In this document: one piece after another, positions 29,038 to 37,473 of the stretch
Position numbering within the stretch: the first letter of the stretch is position 1
How the letters are laid out: each line of letters opens with the position of its first letter
NCBI RefSeq assembly: GCF_014672835.1
Contig: NZ_CP060244.1
Span: forward strand, 1,653,001 to 1,717,000
Direction: 5' to 3'
DNA from: Entomobacter blattae
GTDB lineage: Bacteria > Pseudomonadota > Alphaproteobacteria > Acetobacterales > Acetobacteraceae
DNA: 64,000 nt
The notes under the pieces: model-generated
What the model was told of the DNA's origin: nothing
The model's input: the letters and a program-made list of their open reading frames with translations, nothing else
Databases searched by the model: none
Position numbers and translations under genes: made by a program

Positions 29038-30894
29038 ATGCATGAAAGCTTTGTTTGGGGTTTGGTGTGTGTGCTTGCTGGTGGCATTGGCGCGCAATGG
29101 CTGGCATGGCGTTTTCGGTTACCGGCCATTGTATTGCTCTTTACCTGGGGGCTTATTCTTGGGCCGGGGTTTGGGATTATTCATCCTTCTGAGAATATTG
29201 GCCCATTTTTTCGTCAGCTGGTTTCGCTTGCTGTGGCCATCATTGTGTTTGAAGGCGGCCTTGCTCTTGATTTTAGGGAGTGGCACGCAGCAAGCTCTGG
29301 CGTGTTGCGCCTAACAATTGTAGCCCTTCCCCTTAACTGGGTGTTGGGAACGCTTGCTGCTCATTATGTGGGTAATTTTTCTTGGGGTGTAGCCTTTCTG
29401 TTTGGAGCCATTACGGTTGTAACCGGGCCTACGGTTGTTTTGCCCTTGTTAAGGCATTTTAAGCTGGAAAACCGCGTTGCAGCCTTTTTGCGTTGGGAAG
29501 CGATTTTAAACGATCCAGTGGGGTCTATTTTGGCTTCGTTGGTAATGCAGGTTTTGCTTATTCATGGGGGACGGAGCGCCTCTTTTATGCTGACCACTCA
29601 CATCTTGCCCTATCTGTTATTAGGGGGGTGTGTTTCCATTGTGCTGGGCATTCTGCCTGCTTTCCTTATTAGATTTTTATTTACTCGCGACCTTATGCCG
29701 GAAGTTTTAAAAATTCCTCTGCTTTTAGGTTTAGCCCTTTGTGTATATGCTATTTGTAGCTTGTTCATGGAAGGAACGGGGTTGGTTGCAGTTACTGTTT
29801 TTGGCATGACATTGGCAAATTTGCACGTGCGTGGACTTGATGATTTAAAACGGGTTAAAGAATCGCTTGTGGTTTTAATTGTTTCTGTTCTCTTTATTGT
29901 TTTAACAGCAGATTTGAACAGAACAGTCTTATATAGTCTGTCTTTGCCTATCTTACTGCTCACCATTGCTGTTATGTTTGGGGTCAGGCCGGTGGCAATC
30001 TTTTTTTCTACAATGCGCTCGGGGTTAAGCTGGCAGGAGCGTACCCTTCTGGGGTGGATTGCCCCACGCGGTATAGTGGCAGCTGCTGTAGCAGGTGTGG
30101 CAGGGATTAAGCTTCGAGAAGTAGGCTACCCTAATGCAGAGCTCATTACCCCAGCTGTCTTTGCTTTGATTGCCGCGACAATGGTTTTACACGGGTTTTC
30201 CTTACAGCCCCTGGCAAAATTGTTGGGGTTAGCCAAACCTGATCAGCCTGCCTTGGCAATAGTGGGTGCTAGTGAATGGTCGTCTAACCTGGCCTTAACA
30301 TTACATAAGATAGGGGTGCCCGTTCTACTGTGCGATAGTTATTCAATCGCCCTGGCCTGCGCTGAAGAAGAAGGTGTGCCAGTGCTTCGAGCGGAGATCC
30401 TTTCAGTCTATGGTACTGAACAGCTTGAGGAAACGCCGGTAGACTATCTGATTTCAGTAACACCGGATTCTATTTATAACGGGCTGGTCTGTGCTCATTT
30501 TGCACCTCATTTAGGGCGGGAAAGGGTGTTTCAGGTCAGCCCAGGCACTTCGAGGTTGGATCTATATCGGGGGTTAAGCCGTGATGCACGGGGGAAATTG
30601 CTGGGAGAACCTTCCTGGAATTTTACTTCTATTGAAGCTCTATATGGGCAAGGATGGCGGTTTGAAGCCTTAGAGGCAACAGAGGAGGCCCTTGCCTCTA
30701 TAAAGCAGCAAACATCCGAGCAAATGCTGTTTTTGGTTATTCGCCAAAAAACGGATTTATGGATAAATTCTGTAGAAAGTCTTTCTCCTCCCGATCCGAT
30801 GATTGGTGATTTATTGATTGTTTTCAGTGATCCGGCTTTTGTACCAACCCCTCCAATGCCAGAGTTAGAAGAAAAAGAAGAAACAGAAATATGA
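29038..30894 (+). CDS. Cation/proton antiporter with C-terminal nucleotide-binding-like domain
   Basis: Residues 1-400 form a CPA-type transporter with the blocks IVFEGGLALDF, AITVVTGPTVVLPLLRHF, RWEAILNDPVGSILA and GWIAPRGIVAAAVAGV. Residues about 410-520 form a TrkA-N/RCK-like Rossmann fold (ALAIVGASEWSSNLAL, VPVLLCDSYSIALACAEEEGV), expected to sense nucleotides. A tail of about 90 residues follows. The 618-residue size suits the NhaP2-like group. Ion choice (Na+ or K+) is not evident. Confidence 0.85.
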   Translation: MHESFVWGLVCVLAGGIGAQWLAWRFRLPAIVLLFTWGLILGPGFGIIHPSENIGPFFRQLVSLAVAIIVFEGGLALDFREWHAASSGVLRLTIVALPLNWVLGTLAAHYVGNFSWGVAFLFGAITVVTGPTVVLPLLRHFKLENRVAAFLRWEAILNDPVGSILASLVMQVLLIHGGRSASFMLTTHILPYLLLGGCVSIVLGILPAFLIRFLFTRDLMPEVLKIPLLLGLALCVYAICSLFMEGTGLVAVTVFGMTLANLHVRGLDDLKRVKESLVVLIVSVLFIVLTADLNRTVLYSLSLPILLLTIAVMFGVRPVAIFFSTMRSGLSWQERTLLGWIAPRGIVAAAVAGVAGIKLREVGYPNAELITPAVFALIAATMVLHGFSLQPLAKLLGLAKPDQPALAIVGASEWSSNLALTLHKIGVPVLLCDSYSIALACAEEEGVPVLRAEILSVYGTEQLEETPVDYLISVTPDSIYNGLVCAHFAPHLGRERVFQVSPGTSRLDLYRGLSRDARGKLLGEPSWNFTSIEALYGQGWRFEALEATEEALASIKQQTSEQMLFLVIRQKTDLWINSVESLSPPDPMIGDLLIVFSDPAFVPTPPMPELEEKEETEI

Positions 30895-30995
30895 AAAATG
30901 TGAACAGGGGGCGTTTATGGTATAAAGATGCTTGACCTACGCTTTGTGAAGGTTAGACTACAAGTAAGAAGTATAGATAGTGAATAGAGGATTTT

Positions 30996-31703
30996 ATGGT
31001 TGGCTCAAGACCGGTTCTGGTTGTAGATGATGATCAGGCTCTGCGCGATATGTTAAAGGAGCAACTTCAGCATGGTGGAGAGTTTTCAGTTCATGATGCA
31101 GCAACATTAGCTGAAGCACGTGCTCTTTTAGGTACCAGCAGCAACCGTTATGATTCCATTATTTTGGATGTAAGCCTGCCCGATGGTGATGGCCGTGACT
31201 TTTGTAAAACCCTTCGTAAAGAAGGCAAGCGTATTCCCATTATTATGCTCACGGGCTCTGACGATGAAGTGGATGTTGTAAAGGGGCTTGATGCGGGTGC
31301 CAATGACTATATCGCTAAGCCCTTTAGAATAGCCGAGCTTTTGGCGCGTTTGCGTGCTCAGATGCGTATTTTTGAAAATAGTGAGGATGCTGTTTTTAAC
31401 ATTGGACCCTATGTTTTTCGGCCGTCTGCAAAAACCCTTCAGGATGCCAAGCAGAATAAACGGATCAGGCTTACCGAGAAAGAGGCCTCTATCTTAAAAT
31501 TCCTCTACCGCGCTGACACCAGAGCAGTACCACGGCAAGTTTTACTCAATGAAATATGGGGCTATAACTCTGCTGTTACTACCCATACGTTAGAAACCCA
31601 TATATACCGCCTACGCCAGAAGATCGAGCCAGATCCTGCCAGTGCTACTCTTTTAATTACCGAGGGGGGTGGTTACCGGCTTAACCTACAACACACGCTA
31701 TAG
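30996..31703 (+). CDS. OmpR/PhoB-family response regulator, orphan
   Basis: The receiver domain has the acidic pair DDD at residues 11-13, the phospho-acceptor Asp58 in ILDVSLPDGDG, the Thr in MLTGSDDEVD, and the Lys in DYIAKPFR. A winged-helix output domain follows (LTEKEASILKFLYR, VTTHTLETHIYRLRQKIEPDP, GGGYRL). No histidine kinase gene is adjacent, so its partner is elsewhere. An 84-bp decayed copy of the receiver coding region lies just downstream (31774-31857). A GAGG ribosome site lies before the ATG. Confidence 0.92.
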   Translation: MVGSRPVLVVDDDQALRDMLKEQLQHGGEFSVHDAATLAEARALLGTSSNRYDSIILDVSLPDGDGRDFCKTLRKEGKRIPIIMLTGSDDEVDVVKGLDAGANDYIAKPFRIAELLARLRAQMRIFENSEDAVFNIGPYVFRPSAKTLQDAKQNKRIRLTEKEASILKFLYRADTRAVPRQVLLNEIWGYNSAVTTHTLETHIYRLRQKIEPDPASATLLITEGGGYRLNLQHTL

Positions 31704-31773
31704 AGAAGACTATCTTTCCGTATGCCTGTTTGGATAGCGGATGCTTCCTTGATTGGCTGTTTGCTTAAACTTA

Positions 31774-31857
31774 GAAGTGGATGTTGTTAAGGGACTTGAT
31801 GCGGGTGCCATGACTATATCGTTAAGCCCTTTAGAATAACCGAGCTTTTGGCGCGTT
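31774..31857 (+). pseudogene. Decayed partial copy of the adjacent response regulator gene
   Basis: These 84 bases match 31266-31350 inside the response regulator gene with four substitutions and one deleted base, which shifts the frame; one substitution also creates a stop. The homology begins at gaagtggatgttgt and ends at gcgcgtt. It is a same-strand duplication about 0.5 kb downstream of its source. Confidence 0.92.
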
Positions 31858-31968
31858 AAATGTATGACGGCATTGGTGAGATCAATATTCTCTCTTTCAA
31901 ATCCAGCGTGTTTAATCGCTTGTGTAAGCCCTATTCCTGCCGTCTAATAAAGGGGCAGTCTCTCTATT

Positions 31969-32074
31969 ATGGGTGCTGTGCAGATGGACGGTACTATTCT
32001 GGTGGTTTTTTCTGCGGATGGTCCAAAGCCTCAAACGCGTGAGCACATTATCCTCCTGATCACCAGACTTGTTC
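31969..32074 (+). pseudogene. EF-Tu (tuf) gene fragment
   Basis: One frame reads [17 protein letters not shown] then [12 protein letters not shown], which matches the highly conserved EF-Tu G-domain segment around GAAQMDGAILVV and DGPMPQTREHILL. The segment stops matching at the following positions (LITRLVH in place of ARQVGVP), with an indel evident. No other part of tuf is present around it. It is a small, decaying insert of tuf sequence, and the intact gene must be elsewhere. Confidence 0.85.
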
Positions 32075-32525
32075 ACCGACGAGCATTAATGAAGCTTGGA
32101 TGTTGCCTTCCCCAAATATTGTTTTCTAGACATTATAATATATTTCTGGGCGTTATACCATAACTGGTACGGTAGGGTGTTAGCCTGTATAATGGCGCAA
32201 TGATCTTGCCATAGGGGCGGGATTCTGCGGGCTGCTCCAAAATCCTTCTTTCCAGATGACCGGGCTGAATGATTGGAAATTTTATGAAGGGCGGCATTTT
32301 GCAACAGGGGTTGGTGTTAAAAAGGCCAGTGTTTGTCTCAACCATAAGAGGGGCTATTGGGATAGACCTTCTATTTTAGGTGGATCATGTGCCAGGTTTG
32401 GTTCTTGGTCTTGAGATGTGTGAAGATCTTTAAGTGTGCCACCTCACTAGGAATATTGAGACAAGGATATCTCTCACTTCTAGAGAAAAGATTTGTACAA
32501 CCAGGTTCGTTATTGCTAAATCCTT

Positions 32526-32621
32526 CAATAATCAATAATCAATAATCAATAATCAATAATCAATAATCAATAATCAATAATCAATAATCAATAATCAATA
32601 ATCAATAATCAATAATCAATA
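32526..32621. repeat. Tandem repeat, 13 x CAATAAT
   Basis: Thirteen perfect copies of the heptamer CAATAAT (equally AATAATC) run from 32526 to 32616, followed by a partial copy. It is intergenic, inside the gene graveyard, 4 to 5 copies longer than the other tandem repeat in the window. Slippage variation is likely. Confidence 0.97.
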
Positions 32622-32654
32622 GTAGGTTGGTTGTGTATTCTCTCAATAGCATAG

Positions 32655-32936
32655 CTCTTTATAGAATAACATCAATGGCATAGCATTTTTTTTGTTCGTT
32701 CTATAGTTTGAGGTTTTAGTTATGTTATTGGCAGAAAGTCCTCCAATCATGATGTGGAAATTCTGGACGGTTGCTGTTTGAAGGAGATGCTGGAGGAGGG
32801 CTTTGCCGTATCCTTTTCCTTGCTGATCTGTAGCAATGTAGAGGGAATGCTCAATACTGAGGGCATAGCCAGCATGGGGTCTGAAAGGTCCGTAGGTTCC
32901 AAAACCTGCAACAGGATCATGAGGGGATTTCTGAAC
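32655..32936 (-). pseudogene. GNAT acetyltransferase (phosphinothricin acetyltransferase-like) remnant
   Basis: On the minus strand one frame reads VAGFGTYGPFRPHAGYA, then SIEHSLYIATDQQGKGYGKA, then LLQHLLQTATVQNFHIMIGG. This is the central part of a PAT/MnaT-type GNAT domain, including the acetyl-CoA pyrophosphate loop QQGKGYGKAL. A stop codon at 32937-32939 cuts off the N-terminal third, and homology fails after SANN, where the last strands should follow. The gene is clearly broken at both ends. Confidence 0.85.
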
Positions 32937-32957
32937 TTACCGTAGCTTAACCGTGGC

Positions 32958-33752
32958 TTAGAGTGTTATATCCATAAACAGGGGGACATGATCCGAGGTT
33001 TTTTCCCAATCCCTCACATCTTTAAGGACCTCAATGGTTTTAAGTTTGGTGGTTAGGTCAGGTGTTATCCAGATATGGTCAAGCCTACGACCACGGTTGG
33101 ATTTTCTCCAGTCTCGGTTGCGGTAAGACCACCATGTGAAGAGTTTTTCTGGGGGAGGAGTAATTAAGCGCATGGCGTCGACAAAAATGGTTTTCTGCCA
33201 TTGGGTCAGCAACTCTGTTTCTACCGGAGTATGGCTCACAATGGGAAGAAGCTGTTTATGGCTCCAGACATCCTCGGGCAAGGGGGCAATGTTCAGGTCT
33301 CCAACCAGAATGGTCGCTTTTGAGGGTGTTTGAGTAAACCACTCTGTTGTTTCTTTGACAAAAGCCAGTTTATGGGCAAATTTGGGATTACTCTCCGGGT
33401 CGGGAATATCTCCTCCAGCGGGAACATAAAAATTATGCAGACGGAATGAGGTCGTAGGGTGAAGAATTTCAACATCAAGATGCCGACTATCGGTTTTCAT
33501 ACACCAATCGGGTGGAGAATCATTGGGTTGAAGAGGGAATCGTGAAGCAATGGCAACCCCATTGTAACTTTTCATCCCTTTGAAAGCGATAAAAGGGTAT
33601 CCCATATCTTGTAGGGCTTGATGAGGGAAGAGTGGGTCGGGTACTTTTGTTTCTTGAAAACAGAGGATATCGGGCGAATAGTTGGTGACTAGCTTATGAA
33701 CCAAAGGTAGCCGCAACCGGAGAGAATTAATATTCCATGTCATAATGCGCAT
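32958..33752 (-). CDS. xthA: Exodeoxyribonuclease III family AP endonuclease
   Basis: XthA cuts DNA at abasic sites and trims 3' ends in base excision repair. The 264-residue protein shows the N-terminal MTWNINSLRLRL, LCFQETKVPDPLFP with catalytic Glu, VGDLNIAP near 192 with Asp and Asn, and the C-terminal RLDHIWITPDL and SDHVPLFMDI with the catalytic Asp-His. It is monocistronic on the minus strand and divergent from the dipeptidase gene. Confidence 0.95.
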   Translation of the reverse strand: MRIMTWNINSLRLRLPLVHKLVTNYSPDILCFQETKVPDPLFPHQALQDMGYPFIAFKGMKSYNGVAIASRFPLQPNDSPPDWCMKTDSRHLDVEILHPTTSFRLHNFYVPAGGDIPDPESNPKFAHKLAFVKETTEWFTQTPSKATILVGDLNIAPLPEDVWSHKQLLPIVSHTPVETELLTQWQKTIFVDAMRLITPPPEKLFTWWSYRNRDWRKSNRGRRLDHIWITPDLTTKLKTIEVLKDVRDWEKTSDHVPLFMDITL

Positions 33753-33881
33753 GGAAGTAAATTGCGTGAATTTAGGATGAAATCAAGAAAAATTTTCTTG
33801 TAAACTTGAAGAAGACCAGTCGAAGAAGCTCAATCGAAAAAGCCCAGCCGATGAGGGATGTTTAAAGGGGGAGGATTTTTT

Positions 33882-34928
33882 ATGTCAAATTCTGTATCAA
33901 CAAAGAGAGGGGATAGTCTGACCCTTGATAGCCATATTGATATTCCATGGCCTGACCAGCCCGGCAGTTTTACAGGGGAAGGTGAGGGAAAGCGCCAAGC
34001 AACCCTTTTAGGGATGCAGAAAGGCCAATTGAATGCAGGCTGCTTTGTAGCTTTTACCCCTCAGGGCCGGCTCGATAGTCAGGCCTTTGAGGCTGCCTGG
34101 CAGAGATGCTGTAAAATGCTCTCTGTTATTATTGATATGGCTTCTCCAGCGCATAAAGCAGTCTTATGCGTCACGCCAGAAGGGGTGAATATGGCCTATA
34201 ATAACAGCCAGGTTGCGCTCATTCCGGTTGTTGAAAATGCTTACCCTATTGGCGAGGATATAAAGCGATTAGAGCTGTTAGCCCAAAAGGGGATAGGCTA
34301 TATCACCTTAACCCATAATGGGCATAATCAAATCGCTGATAGTGCGGTTTTCCGCCCTGCTTTGGGTGAGAAGGCCTATTTGCATCATGGCCTGTCTGAT
34401 TTTGGACGAGAAGTGATTCAGCACATGAATAATCTGGGCATTATGGTGGATGTTTCGCATGGCTCAAAACACTCTATGGAGCAGGCCGTTCAGTGTTCAG
34501 AAGTGCCCGTGGTGGCAAGCCATTCCTGTATAAGGGCCTTGAGTGATCATCCCCGTAATATGGATGATTCTCAATTGGATCTATTGCGGGAAACAGGGGG
34601 GGTTATTCAGATTACGGCTCTGGATGTTTTTTTAAGAAGAACAGCTTCCTCCCATAATCCCGTGAATCTTTCAGATCTGGTTGCCCATATTGCCTATGCT
34701 GTGAACCGTGTGGGGATAGAACATGTGGGGATTTCATCTGATTTTGAAGGGGGAGGGGGCATACAGGGTTGGCAGAATACCGCTGAAACCCAAAATGTTA
34801 CCGCAGCTCTTGAAAATTATGGGTTTGATCCTTCTGAGATTCGGGCACTATGGGGAGAAAATTTTTTGCGTGTGTGGAGGCAGGCACAATTTTATAGCCA
34901 GGAGAAAAAAGCAAAAAACCATTTCTAA
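33882..34928 (+). CDS. Membrane dipeptidase family (M19) hydrolase
   Basis: The protein matches the renal dipeptidase/PvdM family of zinc dipeptidases. LDSHIDIPW near residue 16 carries the His-x-Asp metal ligands. VVENAYPIGED near 113 has the bridging Glu. Then come ITLTHNGHNQIADS, VDVSHGSKHSM and VVASHSCIRALSDHPRN with further His ligands, and GISSDFEGGGG near the end. No signal peptide is seen, so it is probably cytosolic. ATG 33882 is preceded by GGGGGAGG; the longer start at 33858 has none. Confidence 0.9.
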   Translation: MSNSVSTKRGDSLTLDSHIDIPWPDQPGSFTGEGEGKRQATLLGMQKGQLNAGCFVAFTPQGRLDSQAFEAAWQRCCKMLSVIIDMASPAHKAVLCVTPEGVNMAYNNSQVALIPVVENAYPIGEDIKRLELLAQKGIGYITLTHNGHNQIADSAVFRPALGEKAYLHHGLSDFGREVIQHMNNLGIMVDVSHGSKHSMEQAVQCSEVPVVASHSCIRALSDHPRNMDDSQLDLLRETGGVIQITALDVFLRRTASSHNPVNLSDLVAHIAYAVNRVGIEHVGISSDFEGGGGIQGWQNTAETQNVTAALENYGFDPSEIRALWGENFLRVWRQAQFYSQEKKAKNHF

Positions 34929-35329
34929 GCTTGGCAGAACATGGAAATTTCCAACATAAGAGCTGGATGGGGAGGAAGGTTGACGATAAAAATTGTAGTC
35001 AAGACCAAAAATTATCCACCCATGGGATTGACATTGAAAAACCAAAGAAAACCGGAACTGTTTCTTCAAAAAAAAATCGCTTTTTCTAACAAATCTATAT
35101 AAAACAATGGGTTACGTGAGTGATGTTTTTTTAGGCAATCCCTATATACCCTAGGATTGTTGCGGCTTTAGGGTTGATGTTAACTTCTGATCCACAAACT
35201 TATCCACAGAAATGGTAGATTGTTTTCTACAGCAGTGGGTGAGGAGAAGCCGTGGGCAAATAGACGAATAAACTAATAAACAGTTACCTTCTCTCTTTTT
35301 GTTATGATATAAGAATAAATCTAACGGGC
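34929..35329. other. AT-rich gap with DnaA-box-like sites upstream of uvrC
   Basis: No gene is visible. One perfect DnaA box (TTATCCACA, 35200-35208) and two one-mismatch boxes (TGATCCACA at 35188-35196, TTATCCACC at 35012-35020) lie on the same strand, with AT-rich DNA between them. This could be a DnaA-regulated promoter or an accessory DnaA cluster; evidence for an origin is not sufficient. Confidence 0.45.
35188..35208 (+). promoter_or_regulatory. Pair of DnaA-box-like sequences
   Basis: TGATCCACA and TTATCCACA are separated by three bases, in direct orientation. The second matches the consensus TTATNCACA fully. They lie 120 bases upstream of the uvrC start. Confidence 0.5.
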
Positions 35330-37342
35330 ATGATGACGGACGAAACAAGAAAAACGGGTGCAGCTGCTATTTTAGAGGCATTAAAAACTATGCCCTTGCA
35401 GCCAGGGGTTTACCGTATGCTCGATGAGCACGGGAATGTTTTGTATGTGGGGAAAGCAAACCAACTTAAAAAGCGTGTGACATCTTACACGCAGCCCAAT
35501 CGTCTCTCAGAGCGTATACAGCGCATGGTGGCGTTGACCTGCAGTGTGGAGATTGTAACCACCCATACTGAAGCCGAGGCCTTACTGCTGGAAGCGAATT
35601 TAATTAAAAATTATGCGCCACGGTTTAATATTCTTTTAAGGGACGATAAAACCTACCCTTGGCTTATAATCGGCAACGAAAATTATCCTCGCATTGCTAA
35701 ATATCGAGGGAAAATTCAAAAAGGCACTTTTTATTGGGGGCCTTTTGCCAGTGCTCGTGCCGTAGACCAAACTTTGAATATTCTCCAGCGTGTATTTGGT
35801 TTGCGCACCTGTGAGGATTCAGTATTTTTAACCCGAAAAAGGCCCTGCTTGCTTTATCAAATCAAGCGCTGTTCGGGGCCGTGTGTAGAGCGTATTTCTT
35901 ACGAGGACTATCAGCTTTCTGTTAAACAGGCCAAAGCTTTTCTGATGGGGAAAGCGCCGGAAGTCCAACGTTTTCTTGTAGAGAAAATGCAGCAGGCGTC
36001 TGACAATCTGGACTTTGAAAAAGCAGCAGCCCTTCGTGATCAGATTCAAGCGCTAGCCTATGTGCAAAGCAATGGGGTGGTGAACATGGTCGCTCTTCAG
36101 GATGCCGATGTCATTGCCCTTTACTCGGCTGGAGGGCAAAGCTGTGTGCAGGTATTTTTTTTTAGAGGGGGAAGAAATAATGGGAATCGTGCTTTTTTCC
36201 CCTCTTACTCTTTTCATGATACGCCAACCGATATTGAGGTTTTAGAGTTTTTTCTTGCCCAGTTTTATGAAGATAAAATACCCCCAGCCCAAATCTTGTT
36301 AAGTCATGATCTGTCCCAACACACTGTGCTGGCCGATGCGTTGAAATTAAAGGCTGGAAGCAAGGTCGATCTACTTTTTCCTCAAAGGGGAGAAAAGCGT
36401 GCGGTGGTAGAACATGCCCTTACCAATGCCCGTGAGGCGTTAGAGCGTAAAATGGCTGAGCAAGCTTCCCAAAAACAGAATTTGTTGCGGATGAAAGAGG
36501 TGTTCCATCTGCCCGCTCTTCCTAAACGTATTGAGGTTTATGATAACAGCCATATAATGGGTACGAATCCTTATGGTGTTATGGTTGTGGCGGGTCCAGA
36601 AGGGTTTGAACGCTCAGAGTATCGTAAATTTTCCATCAAAGGGGCTATTGCGCCTGGTGATGATTTTGCAATGATGAGAGAAGTTCTTCATCGTCGTTTT
36701 GGCCGAATGAGAAAGGAAAAAAAGGAAAGTTCTGCCTCTGAAAGACCAGTAGGCTTTTCAGCTCATCAAGAGAGAGACGAGGTGGAGGGAAAAGCGACCA
36801 CGCAGGGAACGGCAGGTCAGGAAGAGACAGGCCAGGAAGAGTCTGAAAAAGAGAGGACGGGGATGGCCGTTCTCCCCGATATATTGTTAATTGATGGGGG
36901 AGTAGGGCAGTATTCTGCTGTAAAGACTATATTGGAAGAGCTGGCTATAGAGGGCGTTAGCCTTATAGCGATTGCCAAAGGGGTAGATAGAAATGCAGGG
37001 CGTGAATGGTTTCATAGCGAAGGCCAGCCACCCTTTCAGCTTCCTGAGCGCGATAATTTACTCTATTACCTGCAACGATTACGTGATGAGGCTCATCGTT
37101 TTGCCATAACCACCCATCGGAGTGGGCGCTCTAAAGCCCTTATTCGCTCGGAGCTGGATGTCATTCCCGGCATTGGCTCTTCTCGTAAGAAGGCGTTGCT
37201 TAACCATTTTGGGTCTGTTCGTGCCATTAAACAAGCAGGCCTACAGGATCTGGAGTCTGTGGTGGGAATAAGCCATAACATGGCTCATTCTATTTACGGA
37301 TATTTTCATCCAGATTGGCAAGAGAACACCAGAAAAAAATAG
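35330..37342 (+). CDS. uvrC: UvrABC excinuclease subunit C
   Basis: UvrC makes both incisions in nucleotide excision repair. The N-terminal GIY-YIG domain ([19 protein letters not shown] near residue 25), UVR motif ([14 protein letters not shown] near 225), RNase H-like domain ([20 protein letters not shown] near 400, [13 protein letters not shown] near 520) and C-terminal HhH ([19 protein letters not shown]) are all present. A charged, low-complexity insertion of about 50 residues (460-512) interrupts the RNase H region; the total of 670 is longer than the common 600-630. ATG 35330 and ATG 35333 are both possible. Confidence 0.95.
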   Translation: MMTDETRKTGAAAILEALKTMPLQPGVYRMLDEHGNVLYVGKANQLKKRVTSYTQPNRLSERIQRMVALTCSVEIVTTHTEAEALLLEANLIKNYAPRFNILLRDDKTYPWLIIGNENYPRIAKYRGKIQKGTFYWGPFASARAVDQTLNILQRVFGLRTCEDSVFLTRKRPCLLYQIKRCSGPCVERISYEDYQLSVKQAKAFLMGKAPEVQRFLVEKMQQASDNLDFEKAAALRDQIQALAYVQSNGVVNMVALQDADVIALYSAGGQSCVQVFFFRGGRNNGNRAFFPSYSFHDTPTDIEVLEFFLAQFYEDKIPPAQILLSHDLSQHTVLADALKLKAGSKVDLLFPQRGEKRAVVEHALTNAREALERKMAEQASQKQNLLRMKEVFHLPALPKRIEVYDNSHIMGTNPYGVMVVAGPEGFERSEYRKFSIKGAIAPGDDFAMMREVLHRRFGRMRKEKKESSASERPVGFSAHQERDEVEGKATTQGTAGQEETGQEESEKERTGMAVLPDILLIDGGVGQYSAVKTILEELAIEGVSLIAIAKGVDRNAGREWFHSEGQPPFQLPERDNLLYYLQRLRDEAHRFAITTHRSGRSKALIRSELDVIPGIGSSRKKALLNHFGSVRAIKQAGLQDLESVVGISHNMAHSIYGYFHPDWQENTRKK

Positions 37343-37473
37343 TTTTGCAATCGGGGTGGAATAATATAGATTTTAGGTATTCCCTGTTATAATAACCCAA
37401 AGAAATATTTGTACTGGCGAACATTCATAATATTTACTGTTTTTTACTCATTATGTCAGAAATATAACGCACG

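Larger units (their letters stand above)
31704..32957. other. Gene graveyard between response regulator and xthA
   Basis: This 1.25-kb region has no intact gene but at least three identifiable gene pieces: a response-regulator copy, an EF-Tu fragment and a GNAT fragment (listed separately), plus a 7-bp tandem repeat. Two more stretches look protein-like but are unassigned. One is on the minus strand at 31860-31950 and contains GIGLTQAIKHAGFERENIDL. The other is an open stretch on the plus strand at about 32211-32416 without a start codon. Confidence 0.75.

Noticed and set aside
32133-32345. 70-codon minus-strand frame in the graveyard
   Set aside because: It lacks homology. The opposite strand has a longer, more protein-like open stretch, so this is probably a shadow of debris.
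32526-32621. CRISPR array
   Set aside because: The repeat unit is only 7 bp with no spacers, and no cas genes are near. It is a simple tandem repeat.
34929-35329. Chromosomal replication origin
   Set aside because: Only one perfect DnaA box and two near ones are seen, and the flanking genes (dipeptidase, uvrC) are not usual origin neighbours. Kept only as a DnaA-site cluster.
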